From Anaerolineae bacterium (GTDB taxonomy: Bacteria; Chloroflexota; Anaerolineae; Aggregatilineales; Phototrophicaceae), in contig JAJEAA010000033.1 of NCBI GenBank assembly GCA_022824365.1, forward strand, positions 1 through 40,943: a DNA stretch of 40,943 bases. Direction: 5' to 3'. Positions 6,829-15,192 of this stretch are shown here, in pieces. Below the pieces are notes generated by a model. The model made no database searches. It had not been told where the DNA came from and was given only the letters and a program-made list of their open reading frames with translations. Position 1 is the first letter of the stretch. Every line of letters starts with the position of its first letter. The translations under genes were made by a program, and so were the position numbers.

Positions 6829-8208
6829 ATGAATTCCCCTGCCCCCCGCGACGCCCCGCTCAACCAGCGCTATGGCATGCTACTCGCTTGCAGCATCCCC
6901 GCCAACGGCTTGAGCCTGCGCGGATTCCTCGCCGCCGCCGACGGTCAAGCCCGCTTCTACTGGGAGAGCGCCAACGCCGCCGTCTCCATCGCCGGTTCCG
7001 GCACAGCCGTTGAACTGATCGCCTGGGGCGAGGGACGCTACCGGCAAATCGAGACCTACGCCCGCGAACTCTTCGCTGGCGCCCATCTGGCAAGCGCGGA
7101 CAATCAACTGACCCGGCCCCGCCTCTTCGGCGGCTTCGCCTTCCGCTACGACTTCACGCCCGATAACACCTGGTCCATCTACGCCCCCGCCATCTTCGCC
7201 CTGCCCCACTATCAGCTGGCCAGCAGCGGCGACCAGACCTGGCTGACCATCAATGCGCAAATCCCGCCGGAGGAAAAACCGGAGGCGCTCCTGCCCGATA
7301 TACAATCGGCCCTGGCGGAGAAACTCGCCCAGCTCCAAGCCTCCGAACGCGAACGCCCCCATGTCAAGCAGAGCGCCCGGCAAAGCATCCATTATCCCAT
7401 GGACTACGACGCCTGGGCGCGCATGATTCAGTCCGCCACCGAGCGTATCCGCGCCGGTGAACTGAACAAAGTTGTCCTGGCTCGCGCCGCTGAATTGCGC
7501 TTCGCCGGGCGGATTCGTCCCCTGCCCGTCCTGCGCTACCTCGCGGAGCATTACGCCGATTGTTATCGCTTCCTCTTTGAGCCTCGCCCTTATCACGCCT
7601 TCTACGGCGCCTCGCCCGAATTGCTGGCGGCCGTCCAGGGCAAGCAACTAAGGACCATGGCGCTGGCCGGCAGCATCGGACGCGGCGAGAACGCCGAAGA
7701 AGACCAGACCTTGGGCGCAGCGCTCATGGGCAGCGCCAAAGACCGCTACGAACACCAGATCGTCGTCGAGAAAATGCGCGCGCGCCTGGCGCCCTTCACC
7801 GCCGCCCTGGAGAGTTCGCCTCGGCAGCTGCTCAAGCTCAGCAATATCCAGCATCTGCATACCGGCATTCACGGCGCTCTGGAGAGCGACCTCGGCATCC
7901 TGCCCCTGGTCGAGGCTCTGCACCCGACGCCCGCTCTGGGCGGGGATCCGCGCGAAGACGCCCTGCCCCTCATCCGCGAACTGGAGCCGATTCCCCGCGG
8001 CTGGTACGGCGCCCCGGTCGGCTGGATCGACGCCCGCCTCGATGGCGAATTCGCCGTCGCCATCCGCTCCGCCGTCGCCCAGGAAAACCGCGCCTGGATC
8101 TACGCCGGCAGCGGCATCGTCGCCGAAAGCCAGCCCAAAAGCGAATGGGAAGAATCCGCCCTCAAATTCCGCCCCATGCTCGACGCTCACGCGCAGTTGG
8201 CCGAATGA
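6829..8208 (+). CDS. menF: isochorismate synthase (MenF)
   Basis: Converts chorismate to isochorismate, the committed step of menaquinone synthesis. 459 residues. The chorismate-binding domain occupies the C-terminal two thirds: LNKVVLARAAEL, GASPELLA, MALAGSIGRG, HLHTGIHG, LHPTPALGG, WYGAPVGWID, AIRSA, YAGSGIV and SEWEES. ALAGSIGRG is the isochorismate-type variant. I chose ATG 6829; an in-frame GTG at 6802 lies inside the D repeat and would add repeat-encoded residues (MVKKKKEQP). The ribosome site is weak (AAGAG). First gene of menF-D-B-E-H. Confidence 0.93.
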   Translation: MNSPAPRDAPLNQRYGMLLACSIPANGLSLRGFLAAADGQARFYWESANAAVSIAGSGTAVELIAWGEGRYRQIETYARELFAGAHLASADNQLTRPRLFGGFAFRYDFTPDNTWSIYAPAIFALPHYQLASSGDQTWLTINAQIPPEEKPEALLPDIQSALAEKLAQLQASERERPHVKQSARQSIHYPMDYDAWARMIQSATERIRAGELNKVVLARAAELRFAGRIRPLPVLRYLAEHYADCYRFLFEPRPYHAFYGASPELLAAVQGKQLRTMALAGSIGRGENAEEDQTLGAALMGSAKDRYEHQIVVEKMRARLAPFTAALESSPRQLLKLSNIQHLHTGIHGALESDLGILPLVEALHPTPALGGDPREDALPLIRELEPIPRGWYGAPVGWIDARLDGEFAVAIRSAVAQENRAWIYAGSGIVAESQPKSEWEESALKFRPMLDAHAQLAE

Positions 8209-8229
8209 TTATCACCACAAAGACACAAA

Positions 8230-8394
8230 AGTAAGTGAAAGTAAGTCATGCAAAAAGGGACGGCGATTCTCATTTTCGAAATCTGTAGGGGCGATCCTTG
8301 GATCGCCCGTTACATCGCCATTTTGCATTTGGGCAACTCAAGACTCGCCCCTACACTATCCTTCTGATTGTTGCATTACTTGCTTGCGTTTACT
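8230..8394. repeat. MITE-like element with two C hairpins
   Basis: Ends 8230-8253 and 8371-8394 are inverted repeats (19 of 24 match). Two C hairpins face each other inside: 8284-8309 (GGGGCGATCC/GGATCGCCC) and 8331-8355. Bases 8258-8394 recur almost identically, inverted, at 40803-40939. In this copy the second hairpin has one broken pair (GGGCAACTC instead of GGGCGACTC). Confidence 0.85.
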
Positions 8395-8430
8395 AAGAAC
8401 TTTATGGATTGAAAGGATGCGATTGCCAAG

Positions 8431-8517
8431 ATGGTTTCCGAGAATCAGCAAACTCTATCTTACAGAATTACCGGCGCGGCTATTGAGGTCGACACGCAAT
8501 TGCGCCTTTGTGGTTAA
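8431..8517 (+). pseudogene. 5' fragment of a GxxExxY gene
   Basis: Reads MVSENQQTLSYRITGAAIEV and a few more residues, then a stop (28 residues in all). YRITGAAIEV matches YEIIGAAIEV at residues 12-21 of the intact gene at 6249. The homology ends where the D repeat (TTGCGCCTTTGTGGTTAA) begins, so the remaining 100 or so codons are gone. The DNA differs enough from the intact copy that this is a diverged paralogue, not a recent duplicate. Confidence 0.7.
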
Positions 8518-8532
8518 GGAATGGAAGCTACC

Positions 8533-10269
8533 ATGCCCAACCCAAACACCATCCACGCCAATGCCTTCATAGACGCCCTGGTCGCCGCGGGCTTGACCCG
8601 GATATGCATCACGCCCGGCTCGCGCCACACGCCGCTGGTACTCGCCCTTGCGCGGCATCGCGACAGCATCGACATAAGCTCCCATCTCGATGAGCGCAGC
8701 GCCGCCTTCTTCGCCCTGGGGCAGTCCATCGGGGGCAGCCAGCCAACCGCGCTAATCTGCACCTCCGGCTCGGCCGCCGCCAATATCTTCCCCGCGATCA
8801 TCGAAGCCCATCAATCGCGCATCCCCCTGCTCATCCTCACCGCCGACCGGCCCCATGAATTGCGCGGCAGCGGCGCCAACCAAACCATCGACCAAATCAA
8901 GCTCTTCAGCGACTACATTGACTTCTTCGCCGATGCCCCCTTGCCCGAACCCGATCCACCGCCGCTCCTCCTGCGCCACTTGCGCTCCCTCGCCTTCCGC
9001 GCCCTCAACACAGCGAAACGCGCGGGGGGCGTCGTCCATATCAACCTCCCCTTCCGCAAGCCCTTCGAGCCGACCGACGACGACAACCTGGATATCGACC
9101 ACAGCCCACCGACCCAATTCAGCGCCCCGCAAGCAAATAGCTCGGCTGACCTGGCGGCGCTCCTGACTGCCGACCTCTTGAGCCGCCGCGGCCTCATCTA
9201 TTTCGGGCACGGCAGTTGCCGGAGCGAAGCGGAACGGGCCGCCCTGCTGCCCTGGGCGCAGCGCCTGTCGGATATCACCGGCTTTCCCATCCTGGCCGAA
9301 TTCACCTCAAACATGCGCTCCGGAGTGACTATCAGCGCCTACGAGAGTTTGATCTCCGCGCCAGCAGCCGATCTCTCTCAGGTCGAGGTGGTCATCCGCT
9401 TTGGCGCGCCGCCACTCTGCAAGCCCATGCAAGACTTCCTGGCAAACACGCAACTGCCCTACCACATCTATTGCAGCCGCGCCGGCGAATGGGCGGACGA
9501 TACCCACAGCCTCACCCATCACCTGACCATCCACCCCGCCTCCGTCTCGCATTCCGACTGGGGCGACTTCCCGCCTGCGCCATCGTCGGACTGGCGCAAC
9601 CACATATCCCGTTGCGACCAAATCGCCCGGGTAGCTATCGCCGAAGAAATCGCCAGCGGTCCCTATTTCGACGGCGCTGTGCTCTACGACGTTGTCGATC
9701 TCATATCGCCGTTCAGCTCGTTATTCGCCGGCAACAGCCTGCCCGTCCGTCATCTCGACCAATTCGGCATCGATGCTGACACGACGCTTTTCGCTTGGGC
9801 CAATCGCGGCGCTTCCGGCATCGACGGCAATGTCTCGACTGCTCTCGGCATCGGCGCGGCGCGGCATCGCAAGCGGCTGGTCGCTGTCCTCGGCGATATC
9901 ACGCTCTACCATGACCTCAACGGCTTGCTCGCTGCCCGGCGCTGCGGCGTACCGGTTACAATCGTCCTGCTCAACAACAACGGCGGCGGCATCTTCCAGC
10001 GCTTGCCCGTGCGTGACTTTGAGCCGCATTTCAGCGATTATTTCATCACGCCGCACGAACTGGACTTCAGCCACGCGGCCGCGCTTTACGGTCTCGATTA
10101 TATTCGAGCGGACGACCGGGCATCCTTCCGCGACGCCTTCAGCCGCTCCATCCGCGGAACAGCCTCCACCATCATAGAAGTCCGCAGCGACGCCGTCGCC
10201 GATCTGCAACGCCGCGCCGACATCATGGCAAAAGTCAAGCAAGCCATAAGCAATCTTGGGAAACTCTAA
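8533..10269 (+). CDS. menD: SEPHCHC synthase (MenD)
   Basis: 2-succinyl-5-enolpyruvyl-6-hydroxy-3-cyclohexene-1-carboxylate synthase: a thiamine-diphosphate enzyme joining isochorismate and 2-oxoglutarate. 578 residues, usual for the family. Motifs: TPGSRHTPL, LDERSAAFFALG (ThDP-activating Glu), CTSGSAAANIFPA, LTADRPHELRGSGANQ, ANRGASGIDGN, GDITLYHDLNG and NNNGGGIF (ThDP/Mg binding). I prefer ATG 8533, which has GGAAG five bases before it; ATG 8521 (four residues longer) directly abuts AAGGA with no spacing. A 30-bp copy of this 5' end lies at 6684. Confidence 0.94.
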   Translation: MPNPNTIHANAFIDALVAAGLTRICITPGSRHTPLVLALARHRDSIDISSHLDERSAAFFALGQSIGGSQPTALICTSGSAAANIFPAIIEAHQSRIPLLILTADRPHELRGSGANQTIDQIKLFSDYIDFFADAPLPEPDPPPLLLRHLRSLAFRALNTAKRAGGVVHINLPFRKPFEPTDDDNLDIDHSPPTQFSAPQANSSADLAALLTADLLSRRGLIYFGHGSCRSEAERAALLPWAQRLSDITGFPILAEFTSNMRSGVTISAYESLISAPAADLSQVEVVIRFGAPPLCKPMQDFLANTQLPYHIYCSRAGEWADDTHSLTHHLTIHPASVSHSDWGDFPPAPSSDWRNHISRCDQIARVAIAEEIASGPYFDGAVLYDVVDLISPFSSLFAGNSLPVRHLDQFGIDADTTLFAWANRGASGIDGNVSTALGIGAARHRKRLVAVLGDITLYHDLNGLLAARRCGVPVTIVLLNNNGGGIFQRLPVRDFEPHFSDYFITPHELDFSHAAALYGLDYIRADDRASFRDAFSRSIRGTASTIIEVRSDAVADLQRRADIMAKVKQAISNLGKL

Positions 10270-10302
10270 TATGATGAATGCTGTTGTTTAATGCGAACTC
10301 GC

Positions 10303-10345
10303 CACAGAGACCTATAGATAATATCTTTGCGCCCTTAGTGATCAA
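10303..10345. repeat. degenerate D-repeat pair upstream of menB
   Basis: TCGCCACAGAGACC and, inverted about 20 bases later, CTTTGCGCCCTTAGTGATCA resemble D ends with no cassette between them. They fill most of the menD-menB gap; the menB ribosome site follows. Confidence 0.4.
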
Positions 10346-10372
10346 AAAGCGTACAACAGGAGGAGCCACTCC

Positions 10373-11260
10373 ATGACCACCACCGCCGAACAGCAAGCCC
10401 AAATCAAAACCGAAGACCTCATGCGCCTTGCCGATTGGCAAGAGGTCAAAGCCTACGACGACATCACCTACCACAAAGCCGAAGGCATCGCCCGCATCGC
10501 CTTCGACCGCCCGAATATCCGCAACGCCTTCCGCCCCAAAACCATCGACGAAATGACCGAGGCAGTCCTCCACGCCTGGCATGACGGCGAGGTCGGCATC
10601 CTCTGGATCACCGCCAACGGACCCAGTACAAAAGACGGCATCTGGTCCTTCTGCGCCGGCGGCGATCAGAAAGTGCGCGGCCATTCCGGCTACGTCGGCG
10701 ATGACGGCGTCCCCCGCCTCAACGTCCTGCAACTCCAGCGCTATATCCGCAACATCCCCAAACCCGTGATCGCCGTCGTCCCCGGATACGCCATCGGCGG
10801 CGGCCACGTCCTGCACGTCTGCTGCGACCTCACCATCTCCAGCGACAACGCCATCTACGGCCAAACCGGTCCCATCGTCGGCAGCTTCGACGCCGGCTTC
10901 GGCTCCTCCTTCCTGGCCGCCCATATCGGCCAGAAGAAAGCCCGCGAGATCTGGTTCCTCTGCCGCCAATACAGCGCCGAACAAGCCGAGGAAATGGGCA
11001 TGGTCAACACCGTCGTGCCCCTGGCCGAGCTCGAACGCGAAGCATTGCAATGGTCCCGGGAAATCCTGAGCAAAAGCCCCATCGCCCTCCGCTTCATCAA
11101 AGCCGGCCTCAACGCCGAACTCGATGGGCAGACCGGCGTGCAAGTCCTGGCCGGCGACGCCACCATGCTCTTCTACATGACCGACGAAGGCAGCGAAGGC
11201 AAAAACGCCTTCCTCGAAGGCCGCCAGCCCGACTTCAGCAAATTCCCCCGCCGCGCCTAA
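10373..11260 (+). CDS. menB: 1,4-dihydroxy-2-naphthoyl-CoA synthase (MenB)
   Basis: Crotonase-fold enzyme closing the second ring: o-succinylbenzoyl-CoA to DHNA-CoA. 295 residues. Motifs: [28 protein letters not shown] (oxyanion hole), [36 protein letters not shown], and [17 protein letters not shown]. The glycine in QTGP (where the other class has aspartate) is the mark of the bicarbonate-dependent MenB class; that assignment is from family knowledge. The start is supported by AGGAGG at 10358-10363, nine bases upstream, the strongest ribosome site in this cluster. Confidence 0.95.
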   Translation: MTTTAEQQAQIKTEDLMRLADWQEVKAYDDITYHKAEGIARIAFDRPNIRNAFRPKTIDEMTEAVLHAWHDGEVGILWITANGPSTKDGIWSFCAGGDQKVRGHSGYVGDDGVPRLNVLQLQRYIRNIPKPVIAVVPGYAIGGGHVLHVCCDLTISSDNAIYGQTGPIVGSFDAGFGSSFLAAHIGQKKAREIWFLCRQYSAEQAEEMGMVNTVVPLAELEREALQWSREILSKSPIALRFIKAGLNAELDGQTGVQVLAGDATMLFYMTDEGSEGKNAFLEGRQPDFSKFPRRA

Positions 11261-11295
11261 ACGCCGCCCGTGACGCATGAATACCAGCAAAGGCA

Positions 11296-11319
11296 TAGGG
11301 GCGACCAACCCGCCCGCAA
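11296..11319. repeat. C hairpin in the menB-menE gap
   Basis: TAGGGGCGACCAACCCGCCC followed by GCAA: a diverged C unit whose stem is partly broken. It takes up much of the 65-bp gap. Confidence 0.6.
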
Positions 11320-11325
11320 ACAACA

Positions 11326-12792
11326 ATGAGCGACCTGAAACGCCCGCTCAATCCTGAGCCAAACAACATATTCCTCGCGCTCGAAGACACCAGCCTGACC
11401 TTCGCCGATGTCAATCGCCGCGTATCAAGAACCGGCGCAGCGATTCTGAGACATAGGCTCCTCGAGCCCGGCGACCGCGTCGCCATCCTCATGGCGAAAC
11501 CCGCGCCATTCATCCTGACCCTGCTCGCCTTGATGCGGCTGCGCGCCATCAGCGTCCCCCTCAACACCCGGCTGGCGGCGAGCGAACTGGCTTGGCAGAT
11601 CCAGAACGTCGATTGCCGCCTCCTGATTTGCGAAGCGGAGACGCGGACGCTGGCTGGCGAGACCGGCGCGAATGTGATGGAATTGCCAAACATCGATCGG
11701 GAGGACCCGGCGCCACAGTACGACGATTTTGGCATGATGAATCTGGATAACGACTTCGCCATCGTCCACACCTCCGGCACCAGCGGCAAACCCAAGGCGG
11801 CAACCCTGACCTGCGGCAACATCTATCACAGCGCGCGGGCATCGGCGGAGCGCCTGGGGCATACGCCGAAGGACCGCTGGCTCTGCGTCATGCCCCTTTA
11901 CCATCTGGGCGGTCTAAGCATCATACTGCGCTCGCTGATTTACGGCAGCGCAGTCCATTTATCGTCGGCGACCTCCTTCGATGTTGATCATGTGAATCTC
12001 ACGCTCAGCGCCCTTCCGATCACGCTGGTCTCCCTCGTGCCCACCATGCTCCAGCGCCTGCTCGACGCCAAGACCCGCCCCTGGAATCCGCATCTGCGCC
12101 TGATTCTCCTCGGCGGAGAAGCCCCCTCGGCCGAGCTGCTCGCCCGCTGCGCCGCCGACAATCTCCCCATCGCCGCCACCTACGGTCTCACCGAAACCGC
12201 ATCGCAAGCCGCCACCGCCCTGCCCGATCTCGTCTACCGCAAACCCGGCACAGTCGGCAAACCGCTGACGTTCACACAAGTCCGCATCATCAACGAACGA
12301 GGCGAAGACGCCCCGCCCAATACCCCGGGCGAAATACTCGTTTCCGGCGCCAGCGTCATGCGCGGCTATTACAACGACCCCGCCGCCACCGCCAAGGCTC
12401 TGCGCAATGGCTGGCTCCACACCGGCGATATCGGCTACCTCGACGAAGACGGCGACCTCTTCGTCTTGCAGCGCCGCGAAGACCTCATCGTCAGCGGCGG
12501 CGAAAATATCTATCCCGCCGAAGTCGAAGCCGTCCTGCGCCAACACCCCGCCGTTGCCGAGGCGGTCGTGCTGGGCTTGGCCGATGCCGCCTGGGGTCAG
12601 CGCGTCGCCGCCCTCATCGAAACGCGGACGAGCCAATCAGCCGCGAGCGACGACATCATCGCCTTCGCGCGCCAGCACTTGGCTGGCTACAAGATCCCGC
12701 GCCAAATCGCCTTCGCGACGGCTCTCCCGCGCACATCGTCCGGCAAAGTCCAACGCCGTGAAGCGCGCAAAGTTTTCACCGATGCCCCTTAG
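11326..12792 (+). CDS. menE: o-succinylbenzoate-CoA ligase (MenE)
   Basis: Adenylates o-succinylbenzoate and joins it to CoA (ANL superfamily). 488 residues. Motifs: HTSGTSGKPKAATLT (P-loop, about residues 148-162), MPLYHLGGLSI, YGLTETASQ, GWLHTGDIGYLDEDG, RREDLIVSGGENIYPAEVE (hinge), and the C-terminal PRTSSGKVQRREA carrying the adenylation lysine. The call over a generic acyl-CoA synthetase rests on length and position between menB and menH. Its end overlaps the menH start by 11 bases, so translation is probably coupled. Confidence 0.92.
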   Translation: MSDLKRPLNPEPNNIFLALEDTSLTFADVNRRVSRTGAAILRHRLLEPGDRVAILMAKPAPFILTLLALMRLRAISVPLNTRLAASELAWQIQNVDCRLLICEAETRTLAGETGANVMELPNIDREDPAPQYDDFGMMNLDNDFAIVHTSGTSGKPKAATLTCGNIYHSARASAERLGHTPKDRWLCVMPLYHLGGLSIILRSLIYGSAVHLSSATSFDVDHVNLTLSALPITLVSLVPTMLQRLLDAKTRPWNPHLRLILLGGEAPSAELLARCAADNLPIAATYGLTETASQAATALPDLVYRKPGTVGKPLTFTQVRIINERGEDAPPNTPGEILVSGASVMRGYYNDPAATAKALRNGWLHTGDIGYLDEDGDLFVLQRREDLIVSGGENIYPAEVEAVLRQHPAVAEAVVLGLADAAWGQRVAALIETRTSQSAASDDIIAFARQHLAGYKIPRQIAFATALPRTSSGKVQRREARKVFTDAP

Positions 12793-13597
12793 CAAAGCCC
12801 AAAGCGGACATCAATACCATCTCGACATCATCGGCGAGGGCGCCCCACTGCTCCTCCTGCACGGCTTCAGCGGCGACTGTACAACCTGGCGCGCTGTCGC
12901 CCCCGCCATGTCACCGAACTATCGCCTCATCCAACTCGATATCCTCGGTCACGGCGCAAGCGACAAACCGGCCGCCGCCGAATACTACCGCATGTACGCC
13001 ATCGCCGCCGATATCATCGACTTGCTCGATCAACTGCAAATCGAACGGGCGCATCTCCTCGGCTATTCCATGGGCGGCCGACTGGCGCTCTATCTGGCGC
13101 TGCATTATCGGACCCGCTTCATATCGTTAATGCTCGAGAGCGCCTCGCCCGGGCTGGCTAAAGCCGCCGAGCGCGAAGTGCGCCGCCAACGCGATGAAGC
13201 TCTCGCCGGCAAAATCGAAGCGCAGGGCATAAACTGGTTCGTCGAGTATTGGGAGGGTCTGCCTCTCTGGGCCTCCCAGGCAAACCTGCCGCCGACACTC
13301 CTGACCGAGCAGCGCCGCCAACGCCTGCGCAACGATCCCCGCGGCTTGGCTAACAGCTTGCGCGGAATGGGCGCGGGCGCCCAACCCAGCCTCTGGTCCC
13401 GCCTGCCAACTCTGACAATCCCGACCCTCCTGCTCGCCGGCGAACTGGACGGGAAATTTCGCCGCGTCAACGTGGCGATGGCGGAGAAGATCCCAGGCGC
13501 CAAGCTAGCCATCCTGCCCGCCGCCGGCCACAACAGCCACCTCGAGAATCCCGCCGCCTTCACGCAAGTCCTGCGCTCTTTTCTACAGCGCCTCTAA
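12782..13597 (+). CDS. menH: SHCHC synthase (MenH), alpha/beta hydrolase
   Basis: Removes pyruvate from SEPHCHC to give SHCHC, the MenC substrate. 271 residues. Motifs: LLLLHGFSGDCTTW (oxyanion loop), LLGYSMGGRLALYLA (nucleophile Ser in the MenH-type GYSMGGR), LAGELDGKF (Asp) and AAGHNSHLENP (His). ATG 12782 overlaps the end of menE. A much longer open frame upstream is only the shadow of menE. The 3' end overlaps the convergent kinase gene by 15 bp. Position at the end of the men cluster supports MenH over a generic hydrolase. Confidence 0.88.
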   Translation: MPLSKAQSGHQYHLDIIGEGAPLLLLHGFSGDCTTWRAVAPAMSPNYRLIQLDILGHGASDKPAAAEYYRMYAIAADIIDLLDQLQIERAHLLGYSMGGRLALYLALHYRTRFISLMLESASPGLAKAAEREVRRQRDEALAGKIEAQGINWFVEYWEGLPLWASQANLPPTLLTEQRRQRLRNDPRGLANSLRGMGAGAQPSLWSRLPTLTIPTLLLAGELDGKFRRVNVAMAEKIPGAKLAILPAAGHNSHLENPAAFTQVLRSFLQRL

Positions 13598-14446
13598 AGC
13601 CGCCTCCACGAACTCATCGTATTGCGCCTTCATCCGTCTGGCTGCCTCCGCGTCTTCAGCGAAACTCGCGAAATGCGCCAGGCGCGCCGCCCCCCACAAA
13701 TCCCAGACCGGCAGCGAACTCGCCTCCAAGGCGTCATTCAGCGTCAGATAATCCGCCGTATACCTCTCCATCGCCTCCGCCCCCAGCGCCCACAGCATCT
13801 CCAGCCGACTCTTGCCCAGGTCCGCCAGCGGATCGCCCAGCATGGCATCCTCCCAATCGACAATCCCGCTCAGTTCATCGCCCTCCCAAAGCAGATTGCC
13901 GAGCCAGAAATCGCCATGCAGCAAAGCGCTCTCATGCCAGCGGAGCCCGCCCAGAGCAGCGCGCAAAGCGGCGCGAATCCGCCCCTCGCCCCGCCCCTCA
14001 GCCAATGCCGCCGCGACCGCATCCGACAGCCGCGACAAGAAAGAAAGGTCATGCTCAGCGATGTCCACCGCATGGATGGCGCCCAGCGCGCCCGCCAACT
14101 GCCGGCAGAAACTCGCGACATCCTCAGCCGCGAAACGGGGGGCGCCGCGGACGAAGGACGTAATCAAAAACGGCGGCTCATGATCCTCCGCCAGCGCCAG
14201 CGGTCCCGCCACCGGCAGTCCAGCCGCGCTTAATATCTGCAAGAGCCGATACTCATCCCGCGCGATATCCGGGTTAAAAGCCCGATCCGCCTCGCCATGC
14301 GTCAGCAATACCAACTGCTCCGCGCGGTCCTCGCTATCCACCCGGAGCAGACGCGCCCGCCGGCTTAAAGGCCGCAGACTCCGCAAGCTCCAGCGAGCAT
14401 CGACCCGCTCCAAGACCTCTTTGATACGCGCTACTTCAATCTCCAT
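13583..14446 (-). CDS. APH family phosphotransferase (substrate unknown)
   Basis: An aminoglycoside-phosphotransferase/choline-kinase-fold protein of 287 residues. The catalytic loop LLHGDFWLGNLLW (HGDxxxxN) and the metal motif GIVDWEDAMLGDPLADL are intact, near residues 177-205. Members phosphorylate small alcohols or antibiotics; nothing here shows which. The start was taken at the first ATG; nothing resembling a good ribosome site precedes it. It runs against menH, so it is probably not part of menaquinone synthesis. Confidence 0.85.
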   Translation of the reverse strand: MEIEVARIKEVLERVDARWSLRSLRPLSRRARLLRVDSEDRAEQLVLLTHGEADRAFNPDIARDEYRLLQILSAAGLPVAGPLALAEDHEPPFLITSFVRGAPRFAAEDVASFCRQLAGALGAIHAVDIAEHDLSFLSRLSDAVAAALAEGRGEGRIRAALRAALGGLRWHESALLHGDFWLGNLLWEGDELSGIVDWEDAMLGDPLADLGKSRLEMLWALGAEAMERYTADYLTLNDALEASSLPVWDLWGAARLAHFASFAEDAEAARRMKAQYDEFVEAALEAL

Positions 14447-14568
14447 AGCCCGGCATTGTAAGGTTTGTCAGGCACTCGATCAAAGCCATCCGTTCCTGTC
14501 ACTCGTCAGCCTCCGTCCGGCAGTTTGGCGCCCCTTCAGTGGCGGAAACAGCCTGCAGTCATCCACCC

Positions 14569-15125
14569 TAAAGCGCCGCTAAAACCGCTGAAAACACCGG
14601 AAAATTCGCCGATATATCGATACAGTATATATACGGCATCGGGGGGGAGGGGCGCAGAGTTCGTATATTTGTCAGCGAAATTATCAGGCAGTCAGCATAG
14701 AGCCGCTGCCAGAGAGTATTTGTTTTCAGTTTGTTTATTGCCCGAAACGGACAAAGTCGGACACGGGAAAATGCTTTTCGGACAGAAGAGGCGGTTTTCC
14801 AGGCGAAACAGACAAAAGGCAGGCGGCTGCCGGTATGATTTTGGTATGCCGGCGCGGGGACGCAAATGCCTGCAGCGCGGGGGTCTGGCGACAGGGCCGG
14901 GATAGAGAGCGAGTTTAGGGCGGAGGGCATCGGTTGCGCGCCGCGGTTGAGAGCCTGGGATGATTGATCCATAGAGGAAGTGTATCATGATTTTGAGTCG
15001 GAGGAAAGAACAAATGTGCGAGATTTCTACCCCATCCCCGGCCCTTCCCCATTGCAATGGGGAAGGGGGCTGAGACAGGCGGATTTTGTGATGACTTGCG
15101 GGCGACCCAGTGGCTCGCCCCTACG
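14569..15125. repeat. composite repeat, long inverted copy
   Basis: Inverted counterpart of 5039-5228. Bases 14569-14641 hold the third module, with AAAA tracts at 14581, 14591 and 14601 (10-bp phase). Bases 15027-15073 hold the A module, with the perfect palindrome CCCTTCCCCATTG/CAATGGGGAAGGG at 15042-15067. Bases 15098-15125 hold a C hairpin. The extra 14642-15026 includes a GGACA-rich module (14756-14785) that recurs at 29676-29705. No gene is supported in the whole 746-bp gap; 14447-14568 shows nothing recognisable. Confidence 0.8.
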
Positions 15126-15192
15126 ATCGTTGCTTTAGGGGATTTGCATTAGTTTAGAGGTTCTGCTTCCGCGCGTCTGTGGCGAAGAACCG

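Larger units (their letters stand above)
8212..8517. mobile_element. decayed second D-bounded GxxExxY cassette
   Basis: The left end at 8212-8229 (TCACCACAAAGACACAAA) and the reverse complement of the right end at 8500-8517 (TTAACCACAAAGGCGCAA) share a D variant with CACAAAG in place of CACAGAG. Between them lie a MITE-like element and a GxxExxY fragment, the same layout as at 5984-6663. It fills the menF-menD gap. Confidence 0.45.

Noticed and set aside
10235..11326. 363-codon minus-strand frame opposite menB
   Set aside because: Ala/Gly/Asp-rich shadow of menB codons, with no domain pattern.
12407..12781. N-terminal extension of MenH by 125 residues
   Set aside because: This part is menE read in another frame; the hydrolase fold starts at ATG 12782.
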